Positions 1 through 5,323 of a stretch of 5,323 bases of DNA are shown here, piece by piece. The position numbers and the translations under genes are program-made. Every line of letters begins with the position of its first letter. The first letter of the stretch is position 1. The notes under the pieces were generated by a model. It was not told the DNA's origin, searched no databases, and saw only the letters and a list, made by a program, of their open reading frames with translations. Origin of the DNA: an uncultured Collinsella sp. (GTDB lineage Bacteria; Actinomycetota; Coriobacteriia; Coriobacteriales; Coriobacteriaceae); NCBI GenBank assembly GCA_900552295.1, contig URZB01000124.1, positions 1 through 5,323 of the forward strand. The letters are read 5' to 3'.

Positions 1-610
1 CCTGTGCCGCAGCGCGCTTGCGCTGGGCGGCGTTGATGTCGTTCATGGAGTTCTCAACCTCGGTCGGCAGTGCGATTTTGGTGATGAGCGTCGACACGAG
101 GGTGAAGCCGTAGGCGGCCATCTGCTCGGAAACGGTAGCGTTGACATCCTTGGCGATGTCATCCTTCTTGGCAAAGACCTCATCGAGTGTGTAGACGGGG
201 ATCGAAGAGCGCAGGGCGTCGGTGATGAAGTCACGCATCTGGTCGACGGGCTCCTGCAGCATGTAGTAGCTCTTGTAGATACCCGAATCTGCCGGGCCGG
301 CGCCCATGTCATAGCTCACGTGGTACTGAGCAGAGACCTCAAGGCCGATGGTCACGTTATCCTGGGTCTTAACGTCGATGCCAAAACCGTTTTTCATGGT
401 GCGCAGACTCACCGTGGCGGCCTTGCGGTCGATCACGGGCACCTTCATGTGGAAGCCCGCGTTGACGATGCGGTTAAACTTGCCCAGACGCTCGATGATC
501 ACGGCATGTTGCTGTTCAACGACATAGCAGGCGTTGGGAAGCAGCAGCAACAGAATGATGATGGGAATCAAAAGGCTGGTAAGGGCGGCGATGATACCGG
601 ACAACAGCAT
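1..610 (-). CDS. SPFH/band-7 (HIR-like) membrane protein, C-terminus cut by window edge
   Basis: The frame reads open from an ATG at 610 to the left edge, giving 203 visible residues. The start is supported by GAGGAG at 616-621, 5 nt upstream. Residues 5-25 form a hydrophobic stretch rich in Leu and Ile, suggesting one N-terminal membrane anchor. The SPFH domain follows from about residue 29. It includes EQQHAVIIERLGKF (32-45), TQDNVTIGLEVSAQY (82-96), a DALRSSIP segment (131-138), LDEVFAKKDDIAKDV (142-156) and MNDINAAQRKRAAAQ (189-203). The last blocks match the pattern of plant hypersensitive-induced-reaction proteins and their bacterial relatives. SPFH proteins assemble into large membrane-bound oligomers that organise membrane microdomains or partner with proteases; no specific role can be read here. 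The missing part should be the Ala/Glu-rich coiled-coil. The family call is firm; the subgroup is inference from remembered sequence. Confidence 0.9.
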   Translation of the reverse strand, partial: MLLSGIIAALTSLLIPIIILLLLLPNACYVVEQQHAVIIERLGKFNRIVNAGFHMKVPVIDRKAATVSLRTMKNGFGIDVKTQDNVTIGLEVSAQYHVSYDMGAGPADSGIYKSYYMLQEPVDQMRDFITDALRSSIPVYTLDEVFAKKDDIAKDVNATVSEQMAAYGFTLVSTLITKIALPTEVENSMNDINAAQRKRAAAQ

Positions 611-687
611 GGTCTCTCCTCTGATAGGCACACGTTGGCATTAGGATACCCGCACGAAGCAACAGCGTGACATCAACAAGAGGACCC

Positions 688-717
688 GTGGTCAAAAAAG
701 GCCAAATATGAGTACTG
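688..717 (+). repeat. Left arm of imperfect 30-bp inverted repeat
   Basis: This arm reads GTGGTCAAAAA, a variable middle, then ATGAGTACTG. It matches the reverse complement of 877-906 at 25 of 30 positions without gaps. The outer 11 and inner 10 bases are identical and the differences fall in the middle. A further CCC just outside each arm also agrees if one base is gapped. Its last three bases overlap the stem-loop at 715-735. Function unknown. Confidence 0.75.
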
Positions 718-735
718 TTACCAGTTTAGTAACAG
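715..735. repeat. Perfect 7-bp inverted repeat CTGTTAC-N7-GTAACAG
   Basis: CTGTTAC (715-721) and GTAACAG (729-735) are perfect complements separated by 7 nt. The centre-to-centre distance of 14 nt is longer than the usual single-helical-turn operator (10-11 nt) but not impossible for a dimeric regulator. As RNA it would be a short hairpin. No T-run follows directly, so it is not a terminator. It is joined to the inner end of the left repeat arm. Confidence 0.5.
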
Positions 736-852
736 CGTATTTGGGTCAAAATCGCCTCGTTGAACCCGAGGTCTATCGAAATTACTTCATTTTGTCTCAA
801 GGTTGAGCCAAATTAGCGTACATCTGTTGCGCAAAATGAGCAAAAATGGCTT

Positions 853-875
853 CATGAAATGTCTCTATTTTCATG
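853..875. repeat. Perfect 7-bp inverted repeat CATGAAA-N9-TTTCATG
   Basis: CATGAAA (853-859) and TTTCATG (869-875) are perfect complements around a 9-nt spacer. The dyad lies one base inside the right repeat arm, mirroring the position of the 715-735 dyad at the left arm although its sequence is unrelated. That shared layout, with different stem sequences, argues for a conserved structure rather than two copies of one binding site. Confidence 0.45.
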
Positions 876-876
876 T

Positions 877-906
877 CAGTACTCATCTTTACCACTTTTT
901 GACCAC
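877..906 (-). repeat. Right arm of imperfect 30-bp inverted repeat
   Basis: On the plus strand this arm begins CAGTACTCAT and ends TTTTTGACCAC. It is the inverted partner of 688-717 and lies 159 nt away. The CATGAAA/TTTCATG stem-loop at 853-875 ends one base inside it, so both arms have a small hairpin on their inner side. In RNA copied from the minus strand, two of the five mismatches would become G-U wobbles, so the arms could pair over 27 of 30 positions. Confidence 0.75.
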
Positions 907-961
907 AGGGACATCTACCGCGCGAAATCGATATGTCAAATCTGCCAAAACGGCCCATAGC

Positions 962-986
962 AAAAAAGCTCCCATTGCTGGGAGCT
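962..986 (-). terminator. Rho-independent terminator after tRNA-Leu
   Basis: Read on the minus strand, AGCTCCC pairs perfectly with GGGAGCT around a 6-nt loop (AGCAAT). The 3' arm runs straight into six T residues (plus-strand A 962-967). It begins 11 nt after the encoded CCA of the tRNA, so it ends the tRNA transcript and any read-through from tatD. Stem, loop and T-tract all meet the usual criteria. The plus-strand reading lacks a T-run of comparable quality. Confidence 0.9.
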
Positions 987-997
987 CTTTCATTCAA

Positions 998-1084
998 TGG
1001 TGCGGGCGAAAGGACTTGAACCTTCATGGGGTTGCCCCCATACGGACCTGAACCGTACGCGTCTGCCAATTCCGCCACGCCCGC
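998..1084 (-). tRNA. tRNA-Leu (anticodon CAG)
   Basis: This is an 87-nt class II tRNA with an encoded CCA tail. The acceptor stem GCGGGCG/CGCCCGC is perfect, followed by discriminator A and CCA. The D arm is GCG/CGC around a loop containing TTGG. The anticodon stem TACGG/CCGTA closes the loop TTCAGGT, which puts CAG at 1048-1050 with U33 and G37, so it decodes CUG. A long variable arm (TGGGG, GCAA, CCCCA) marks class II and, with the anticodon, leucine. The T stem GAAGG/CCTTT carries the loop TTCAAGT. It lies 43 nt after tatD on the same strand with its own terminator, so it may be made from its own promoter, by read-through, or both. Confidence 0.97.
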
Positions 1085-1095
1085 GTGCAGGAATT

Positions 1096-1124
1096 AGAAT
1101 AACGGAGCGCCACCGCGAACGCAA
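1096..1124 (-). promoter_or_regulatory. Candidate sigma-70-type promoter for tRNA-Leu
   Basis: On the minus strand TTGCGT (1119-1124) and TATTCT (1096-1101) are separated by exactly 17 bp. The -10 box ends 11 nt before the mature tRNA 5' end, which would give a very short leader. The boxes match consensus at only 3/6 and 4/6 positions, so spacing and position are the main support. A one-element alternative is the overlapping TCTAAT (5/6). Confidence 0.35.
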
Positions 1125-1127
1125 GAA

Positions 1128-2045
1128 CTATTTTTGAAAAAGTTTGCAGGCATTTTCCCAAGCGGCTTGCGCGATTGCCTCAGCATCCTCGCCGGTACGA
1201 TCGACACGGTCGTTAACCAGCGCGTTTGCCGTAATGGAGATCATTGCGGGCTCGCATTCAAGACCGCGGATGGGCTCCGGAGCCATATACGGGCAATCCG
1301 TCTCGAACAAAATTCGATCGAGTGGGGTTGCCGCAAATGCCTCGCGCACGTCGTCGTTGCGCTTAAAGGTGGCCGCACCACCATAGGCGATATAGCAGCC
1401 CAGCTCCACAAAGCGCTCCATCGTGGCGCGGTCCTCGCCAAAGCAGTGCAGCACACAACCGGCCTGGGGCACGCCCACCTCACGAAGCACGTTGTACGCA
1501 TCAACGTGCGAGGTGCGCTCATGGTCCGTGTCCTCGTGGCGCAGATGCAGCTCCACCGGCACGTTACGGCACACGGCAAGCTCGAGCTGACGCGCCATGC
1601 AGTCAATCTGCACGTTATGGGGTGCCGGCGCGATATCGTCGTCATAGTCCATATGGTAGTCCAGGCCGATTTCGCCAATACCGGCGCATAAGGGGTCATC
1701 GAGTGCGGCAACGACCTGCGCGTGAACGTCGTCGGTATAGTCCGGCGCACCATACGGATGCACGCCGGCAAGATACTTGATCTGAGGGATATCCTGCATC
1801 GGCAGAATTTCGCGCACGAGCCAGTCGCTATAGTCCGTCACGCTGCGTTTGTCAGCGATGGGGTCGAACATCGTCACCAACAGGTCGACGCCCGCGGCTT
1901 TGGCGCGCACGAGCGTCTCGGGCACTTCTTTGCCCCAAAACGAAAGCAGATGCGCATGCGTGTCGGCAAGCGGCGCCAAGGGCACGGGGCAGGCGACCGT
2001 CTTCTTTTTCTTGGTAAACGTCACGCGTTCGGCATTAAGCGTCAT
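1128..2045 (-). CDS. tatD: TatD-family metal-dependent DNase/hydrolase
   Basis: A 305-residue TIM-barrel amidohydrolase of the TatD type; family members are metal-dependent nucleases (3'-5' exonuclease or DNA-repair activity), acting in the cytoplasm. The expected metal ligands are visible: H30 and H32 in DTHAHL, E125 in GEIGLDYH, H167 in PVELHLRH, H200 in CVLHCF, and D250 in FETDCPYMAPEPIRG. The start is fixed by AGGAG at 2053-2057, 7 nt upstream and inside the rsmA end. The gene overlaps rsmA by 11 nt in another frame, so the two are probably translationally coupled. About 27 residues precede the DTHAH motif, including TKKKK; typical TatD proteins begin within a few residues of it, and family length is usually near 260. 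No signal peptide is seen. It ends with TAG 43 nt before the tRNA, with no terminator between. The exact substrate cannot be inferred. Confidence 0.93.
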   Translation of the reverse strand: MTLNAERVTFTKKKKTVACPVPLAPLADTHAHLLSFWGKEVPETLVRAKAAGVDLLVTMFDPIADKRSVTDYSDWLVREILPMQDIPQIKYLAGVHPYGAPDYTDDVHAQVVAALDDPLCAGIGEIGLDYHMDYDDDIAPAPHNVQIDCMARQLELAVCRNVPVELHLRHEDTDHERTSHVDAYNVLREVGVPQAGCVLHCFGEDRATMERFVELGCYIAYGGAATFKRNDDVREAFAATPLDRILFETDCPYMAPEPIRGLECEPAMISITANALVNDRVDRTGEDAEAIAQAAWENACKLFQK

Positions 2046-2895
2046 GGATTAGCTCCTGGGCCAGGCGGACAAAGTCGGCAACATCAAGCGTTTCGGCGCG
2101 CGTGGTGGATGCGATACCGCAAGCCTCAAAGGCGGCATCGAGCACGTCCTTGGCAAAGCCGTTGGCGCTCATGGAGTTGCGAATGGTCTTGCGACGCTGA
2201 GCAAATGCAGCATCAATCAAGCGGGCCACAAACTCGCGGTCGAGTCCTTCGGGCACCACGCCGTCAACACGGTCGATACGCACGACGGCCGAGTCCACGT
2301 GCGGCGCCGGCATAAAGCAACGCGGCGGCACCTCAAAGCGACCCGTAACCTGCGCATACAGGCCGAGCTTTGTCGTGTAGCCGCCATAGGTCTTGTTGCC
2401 CGGCGTTGCGGCAATACGATCGGCAACCTCCTTTTGCACCATGACGACGGCGCGCTTGAGCGCGGGCATCGTCTGGAAGAACTGCAGGATGATTGTCGCC
2501 GCCACGTTATAGGGCAAGTTCGCGACAAACACCGTGGGTTCACCACCGGCGGCCTGCTCAATCTGCTCCGGCGTCACTTTGAGCGCGTCGCCCATGATAA
2601 AGCGGAAGTTGGCATAGTCAGCGGCGTGAGCATCGAGCACCGGCTCGAGCTCGGGATCTGCCTCAATCGACGTAACGCACGCCGCCTCCTGCAGCAGGGC
2701 CAACGTCAGCGTGCCGCAACCCGGGCCGACCTCGAGCACGCGCTCATCGCCCGCAAGCTCAGCGAGCTCACAGATGCGTTCGATCACATGGTTGTCGATC
2801 AGGAAGTTCTGGCCCAGGCGATGCTTGGTCGCAAGGCCAAACTCCTCTAGCAGCTCCCTAGTTGCCGTGGGGTTTGCCAAAGGCGAAGTTGTCAT
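2035..2895 (-). CDS. rsmA: 16S rRNA (adenine1518/1519-N6)-dimethyltransferase RsmA (KsgA)
   Basis: This 286-residue SAM-dependent enzyme of the KsgA/Dim1 family dimethylates two adjacent adenines in helix 45 of 16S rRNA during late 30S assembly. Loss of KsgA gives kasugamycin resistance in E. coli. Visible motifs are GQNFL (28-32), the SAM-binding loop EVGPGCGTLT (55-64), acidic E78 in the SIEAD segment, GDA (102-104), catalytic motif IV NLPYN (126-130), FMPAPHVDSAVV (194-205), and the C-terminal FAQRRKTIRNSM (231-242). Length is normal for the family. The start has a near-ideal AAGGAGG (2901-2907) 5 nt upstream. It follows metG after 107 nt that contain a hairpin, and its last codons carry the tatD ribosome binding site and start. 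All key residues are intact. Confidence 0.97.
   Translation of the reverse strand: MTTSPLANPTATRELLEEFGLATKHRLGQNFLIDNHVIERICELAELAGDERVLEVGPGCGTLTLALLQEAACVTSIEADPELEPVLDAHAADYANFRFIMGDALKVTPEQIEQAAGGEPTVFVANLPYNVAATIILQFFQTMPALKRAVVMVQKEVADRIAATPGNKTYGGYTTKLGLYAQVTGRFEVPPRCFMPAPHVDSAVVRIDRVDGVVPEGLDREFVARLIDAAFAQRRKTIRNSMSANGFAKDVLDAAFEACGIASTTRAETLDVADFVRLAQELIHDA
2053..2057 (-). promoter_or_regulatory. tatD ribosome binding site inside the rsmA end
   Basis: AGGAG lies 7 nt before the tatD ATG and within the last codons of rsmA. It supports the upstream ATG, and so the unusual N-terminal extension of TatD, and suggests translational coupling. Confidence 0.8.
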
Positions 2896-2926
2896 GGTTG
2901 CCTCCTTAACATGGTGGCTGCATCGT

Positions 2927-2963
2927 AAAGCAAAAGGGCATGGACCGTTGCGGCCATGCCCTT
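2927..2963 (-). terminator. Hairpin with imperfect T-tract between metG and rsmA
   Basis: On the minus strand AAGGGCATGG (2963-2954) pairs perfectly with CCATGCCCTT (2943-2934). An inner CCG/CGG stem extends it past a single bulged base, leaving a 3-nt loop. The T-tract is TTTT, then GC, then TTT, so termination could be partial. The hairpin ends 38 nt before the rsmA ATG and I see no promoter in those 38 nt. It may therefore attenuate read-through or protect the metG 3' end rather than stop transcription completely. The plus-strand reading has no T-run, so it is directional. Confidence 0.7.
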
Positions 2964-3002
2964 ACAGCTAAACAGCAAATTGCCGATATGGCGCGCAGCG
3001 GC

Positions 3003-4604
3003 TTAGCCCAGACGCGGGAACAGCGGCTCGCCCTTCTCGACGGGCTGACCACCGGCAAGCAGGCCCCAAGCGCAAATGCCCTTGAGGTCGTCGCTCGCGA
3101 CCTCGTCCTCGCAGGACAGGCGGCGCAGGGCCTCGGCAGAAGTCTGGGGCATGAGCGGCATCAGCAGGTGAGCGGCAATGCGGATGGCCTCGAGCAGGTT
3201 GTAGATCACAAACGCCAGCTCGTCAGCCTTGGCCTCGTCCTTGGCAAGCGCCCAGGGCTCGGAGTCCTCGATGTAGTGGTTGGCGGCATGGATGAGCTCC
3301 ATGACCTCGTCCTTAGCTCCACCATAATCGAGCACGTCCATCTTGGCCATGTAGCGATCGACCAGGCCATCGGCAATCTTTGCCAACGGGTTGTCGAACG
3401 CATCGAACGATGCGGGCTTGGCGGGCGCGCAACCGTCAAAGTACTTGCCGCTCATGTTGAGCGAACGCGAGATAAGGTTGCCCCAGCTGTTGGCCAGGTC
3501 GGCGTTGTAGACCTGCTCCATGCGGTCGAAGCTGATGGCGCCGTCGGTACCGGGGACGACGTCGGTCATGAAGTAGTAGCGATAGCCCTCGACGCCCAGC
3601 ATGTCGATAACGTCCTGCGGAGCGATGGCGTTGCCGCGGCTCTTGGACATCTTCTCGGCCTTGCCAGTCTCGGCATTGCGCACGGTCAGGAAGCCGTGGG
3701 CAAAGACGTGCTCGGGCAGGGCCTCGCCAATGGCCATGAGCATGGCGGGCCAAATGACGCAGTGGAAGCGGATGATGTCCTTACCCACGATGTGGAACTG
3801 CGCGGGCCAGCGATAGGCCAGCTCGGCACGCGCCTCATCGGTGTCGACACCGTAGCCGACGGCCGTCATATAGTTGAGCAGCGCATCGAACCACACGTAG
3901 GTCACGTGACCCTCGTCAAACGGGACCTGGATGCCCCAGTCAAAGCTCGTACGGCTCACGGAAAGGTCATTAAGGCCGCCCTCGACAAAGCTGCGTACCT
4001 CATTCATACGGAACGCAGGCTCGACAAAGTCGGGGTGCTCGTCATAGAGCTTGAGCAGCTTGTCCTGGAAGGCGGAAAGCTTAAAGAAGTAGGACTCCTC
4101 CTGCACGCGCTCAAGCGGACGGTGGCAGTCGGGGCACAGGTGCTGGCCGACGCTGCCGTACTCCTCGTCGCCCTTCTGGACCTGCGTATCGGTGAAGTAG
4201 GTCTCGTCGGGCACACAGTACCAGCCATCGTAGCTGCCCTTATACAGGTAGCCGGACTCCTTCATGCGCTCCCACAGGTACTGCACGGCATGGTGCTGGC
4301 GCGGCTCGGTGGTGCGGATGAAGTCGTCGTTGGAGATCTCGAGCTTGCTCCAAAGCTCCTTGAAGTGCGGAGCCTGGCTGTCGGTCCACTCCTGCGGCGT
4401 CATGTTGTGCTTGGCTGCGGCCTCGGCGACCTTCTCGCCGTGCTCGTCCATGCCGGTCAGGAACTTGACGTTATAGCCGGCGGAGCGACGATAACGGGCC
4501 TGAACGTCGGCGATGATGGTGGAATAAGCCGTGCCCAGGTGCGGATCGGCGTTGACGTAGTAGATGGGCGTCGTGATAAAGAACGAAGGCTTGCTTTGAT
4601 CCAT
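3003..4604 (-). CDS. metG: Methionyl-tRNA synthetase
   Basis: A 533-residue class I synthetase that charges initiator and elongator tRNA-Met in the cytoplasm. The N-terminal PIYYVNADPHLGTAY (13-27) carries the HIGH-type signature as HLGT at 22-25. TGMDEHGEK (50-58) belongs to the methionine site region and KMSKS is at 318-322. Between them is the connective-peptide knuckle with C130, C157 and C160; the usual second Cys of the first CxxC pair is D133. VTYVWFDALLNYM (234-246) is typical of the family. In the anticodon-binding helical domain, N376 and R380 of NLISR and W451 of EPWAL correspond to the E. coli anticodon-reading residues N391, R395 and W461. The protein stops after this domain and has no C-terminal EMAP/Trbp111-like extension, unlike Bacillus MetS. 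The start is supported by GGAGG at 4614-4618, 9 nt upstream. It lies 69 nt after rsmI and is followed by a hairpin. Confidence 0.97.
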   Translation of the reverse strand: MDQSKPSFFITTPIYYVNADPHLGTAYSTIIADVQARYRRSAGYNVKFLTGMDEHGEKVAEAAAKHNMTPQEWTDSQAPHFKELWSKLEISNDDFIRTTEPRQHHAVQYLWERMKESGYLYKGSYDGWYCVPDETYFTDTQVQKGDEEYGSVGQHLCPDCHRPLERVQEESYFFKLSAFQDKLLKLYDEHPDFVEPAFRMNEVRSFVEGGLNDLSVSRTSFDWGIQVPFDEGHVTYVWFDALLNYMTAVGYGVDTDEARAELAYRWPAQFHIVGKDIIRFHCVIWPAMLMAIGEALPEHVFAHGFLTVRNAETGKAEKMSKSRGNAIAPQDVIDMLGVEGYRYYFMTDVVPGTDGAISFDRMEQVYNADLANSWGNLISRSLNMSGKYFDGCAPAKPASFDAFDNPLAKIADGLVDRYMAKMDVLDYGGAKDEVMELIHAANHYIEDSEPWALAKDEAKADELAFVIYNLLEAIRIAAHLLMPLMPQTSAEALRRLSCEDEVASDDLKGICAWGLLAGGQPVEKGEPLFPRLG

Positions 4605-4673
4605 GGGGTTTGTCCTCCAGAAAAACGTTGCATACAGGGGATGATTCTAGCGCAAGGGCTGGATATCCTCCAT

Positions 4674-5323
4674 CTATTGCATATCGAGCACCATGGCATA
4701 GACATCGCGCTTGCGGCGCGAATACTTCTGAGACAGGCGCTTGGCCACTGCAGAGGCGGGCTCCCCCTCCTCGAGCGCGGTGCGGATATCCTCGCGCAGG
4801 GCCTCGTCGGGATCCGCTACCGCAGCGCCAACCGGCGCGATGCCGGCCTCCTCATCCTCGCTCGGCGGCGCGATGACCAGCGCAATCTCGCCCTTTACCT
4901 CGCCGCGAGCACGCAGCTCCTCGGCAAGCTGGTCAGCGGGCCCGCGCAAGACCTCCTCGTGCAGCTTGGTGAGTTCGCGGCAGACGGCAACCTCACGCTG
5001 GGGAAAGACCTCCGCCACGGCCTCGAGCGTCGCCACGATGCGATGTGGAGACTCGTAGAAGATGAGTGCGCCGGGCACCACGGCAAGGCGCTGCAAACGG
5101 CGCACACGGTCGCCGTGCTTTCGGCCCAAAAAGCCCTCGAAGAAAAAATGCTCGCAGGGAATGCCGGACGAAACAAGCGCCGTGACGCAAGCAGAGGGCC
5201 CGGGAATAACTTCGACGGGCAAATCGGCCTCACGCGCCGCCTCGACCAGCGCCTGGCCGGGATCGGACACGCTCGGCATGCCGGCGTCCGAGGCAAAGGC
5301 GAGGGTCTCCCCCGCCAGCAGAC
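4674..5323 (-). CDS. rsmI: 16S rRNA (cytidine1402-2'-O)-methyltransferase RsmI, N-terminus cut by window edge
   Basis: The frame is open from the right edge (first whole codon at 5321) to TAG at 4674-4676, giving 215 visible residues. The family is about 280 long, so roughly 65-70 N-terminal residues lie outside; the internal ATG at 5279 is not the true start. Visible tetrapyrrole-methylase features are ASDAGMPSVSDPG (fragment residues 10-22), VIPGPSA (38-44), FEGFLGRK (61-68), the RsmI hallmark FYESPHRI (88-95) and CRELTKLHEEVLRG (114-127). A C-terminal helical tail with AVAKRLSQKYSRRKRDVY follows. RsmI adds the 2'-O-methyl of m4Cm1402 in the 16S decoding centre using SAM. The gene is 69 nt upstream of metG on the same strand with no terminator seen between them, so co-transcription is likely. 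The call is firm from the SPHRI and ELTKLHEE blocks. Confidence 0.95.
   Translation of the reverse strand, partial: LLAGETLAFASDAGMPSVSDPGQALVEAAREADLPVEVIPGPSACVTALVSSGIPCEHFFFEGFLGRKHGDRVRRLQRLAVVPGALIFYESPHRIVATLEAVAEVFPQREVAVCRELTKLHEEVLRGPADQLAEELRARGEVKGEIALVIAPPSEDEEAGIAPVGAAVADPDEALREDIRTALEEGEPASAVAKRLSQKYSRRKRDVYAMVLDMQ

Larger units (their letters stand above)
611..961. other. AT-rich intergenic region with paired inverted repeats
   Basis: This 351-nt stretch separates the tRNA terminator from the SPFH gene and contains no convincing gene. Short open frames here have no ribosome binding site, or they run on into the tRNA. By hand count 80 of the 210 bases at 691-900 are G or C (38%), clearly below the neighbouring genes. 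It contains a 30-bp imperfect inverted repeat (688-717 and 877-906) and two 7-bp stem-loops (715-735, 853-875). It also contains smaller dyads: CTCAA/TTGAG at 796-807, CCTCG/CGAGG at 755-771, and the palindrome TTGCGCAA at 827-834. The SPFH promoter must lie here or upstream, but I found no good -35/-10 pair close to the start codon. Confidence 0.6.

Noticed and set aside
320..670. Plus-strand open frame opposite the SPFH gene.
   Set aside because: The opposite strand carries a continuous SPFH domain with a good ribosome binding site; this translation shows no family features.
755..771. CCTCG-GGTTCAA-CGAGG on the minus strand, 5-bp stem and 7-nt loop containing TTCAA, suggestive of a tRNA T arm.
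   Set aside because: The TTCAA is out of register for a T loop, and no acceptor, D or anticodon arms surround it.
669..918. GACATCAAC (669-677) and GACATCTAC (910-918) flank the inverted-repeat region and could be a target-site duplication.
   Set aside because: They match at 8/9 but are not placed symmetrically relative to the repeat arms, and a short near-match within tens of bases is likely by chance. Left as a side note until empty sites are compared.
912..939. Perfect -35 TTGACA on the minus strand (934-939) with TAGATG 16 bp downstream, a possible promoter reading across the repeat region to the SPFH gene.
   Set aside because: The -10 match is poor (3/6) and the leader would be about 300 nt. 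There is not enough support to call a promoter without 5'-end data.
797..1078. Open frames across 797-1078 on both strands.
   Set aside because: They run through the tRNA gene, its terminator and the inverted-repeat region, lack ribosome binding sites and resemble no known protein.
1134..2315. Long plus-strand open frames opposite tatD and rsmA.
   Set aside because: They are antisense shadows of high-GC genes with complete family motifs on the minus strand; the shadow translations are Arg/His-rich and low in recognisable structure.
4644..4649. TAGAAT on the minus strand between rsmI and metG, a 5/6 match to a -10 box.
   Set aside because: The expected -35 position reads TGGAGG and there is no extended -10 TG. 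A single hexamer in a 69-nt gap is weak evidence.

Overview
This window looks like chromosomal core DNA of a high-GC Gram-positive-type bacterium. My best guess is a member of the Coriobacteriia such as Collinsella, judged only from base composition, strong AGGAG-type ribosome binding sites and protein style; no marker in the window proves this. All genes lie on the minus strand, so transcription runs from right to left.

From right to left there are five protein genes and one tRNA. They are rsmI (partial, cut by the right edge; 16S rRNA C1402 2'-O-methyltransferase), metG (methionyl-tRNA synthetase), rsmA/ksgA (16S rRNA A1518/A1519 dimethyltransferase), tatD (TatD-family metal-dependent DNase/hydrolase, overlapping the rsmA end by 11 nt), tRNA-Leu(CAG), and an SPFH/band-7 membrane protein cut by the left edge. 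The first four genes resemble the rsmI-metS-tatD-rnmV-ksgA neighbourhood of Bacillus. Here the rsmA and tatD order is exchanged and rnmV is absent. Two rRNA methyltransferases that act on the decoding region of 16S rRNA flank the synthetase that charges initiator and elongator tRNA-Met, so this is a translation-quality cluster.

The transcript is punctuated. A strong GC hairpin with a broken T-tract follows metG only 38 nt before rsmA, leaving no obvious room for a separate promoter. A textbook terminator follows the tRNA gene.

The only sizeable non-coding stretch (611-961) is AT-rich (38% GC over 691-900). It holds an imperfect 30-bp inverted repeat (688-717 and 877-906, 25/30 matching). Each arm sits next to its own 7-bp stem-loop. 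This is the least ordinary part of the window: a candidate small inverted-repeat element, structured leader RNA or paired protein-binding site upstream of the SPFH gene.
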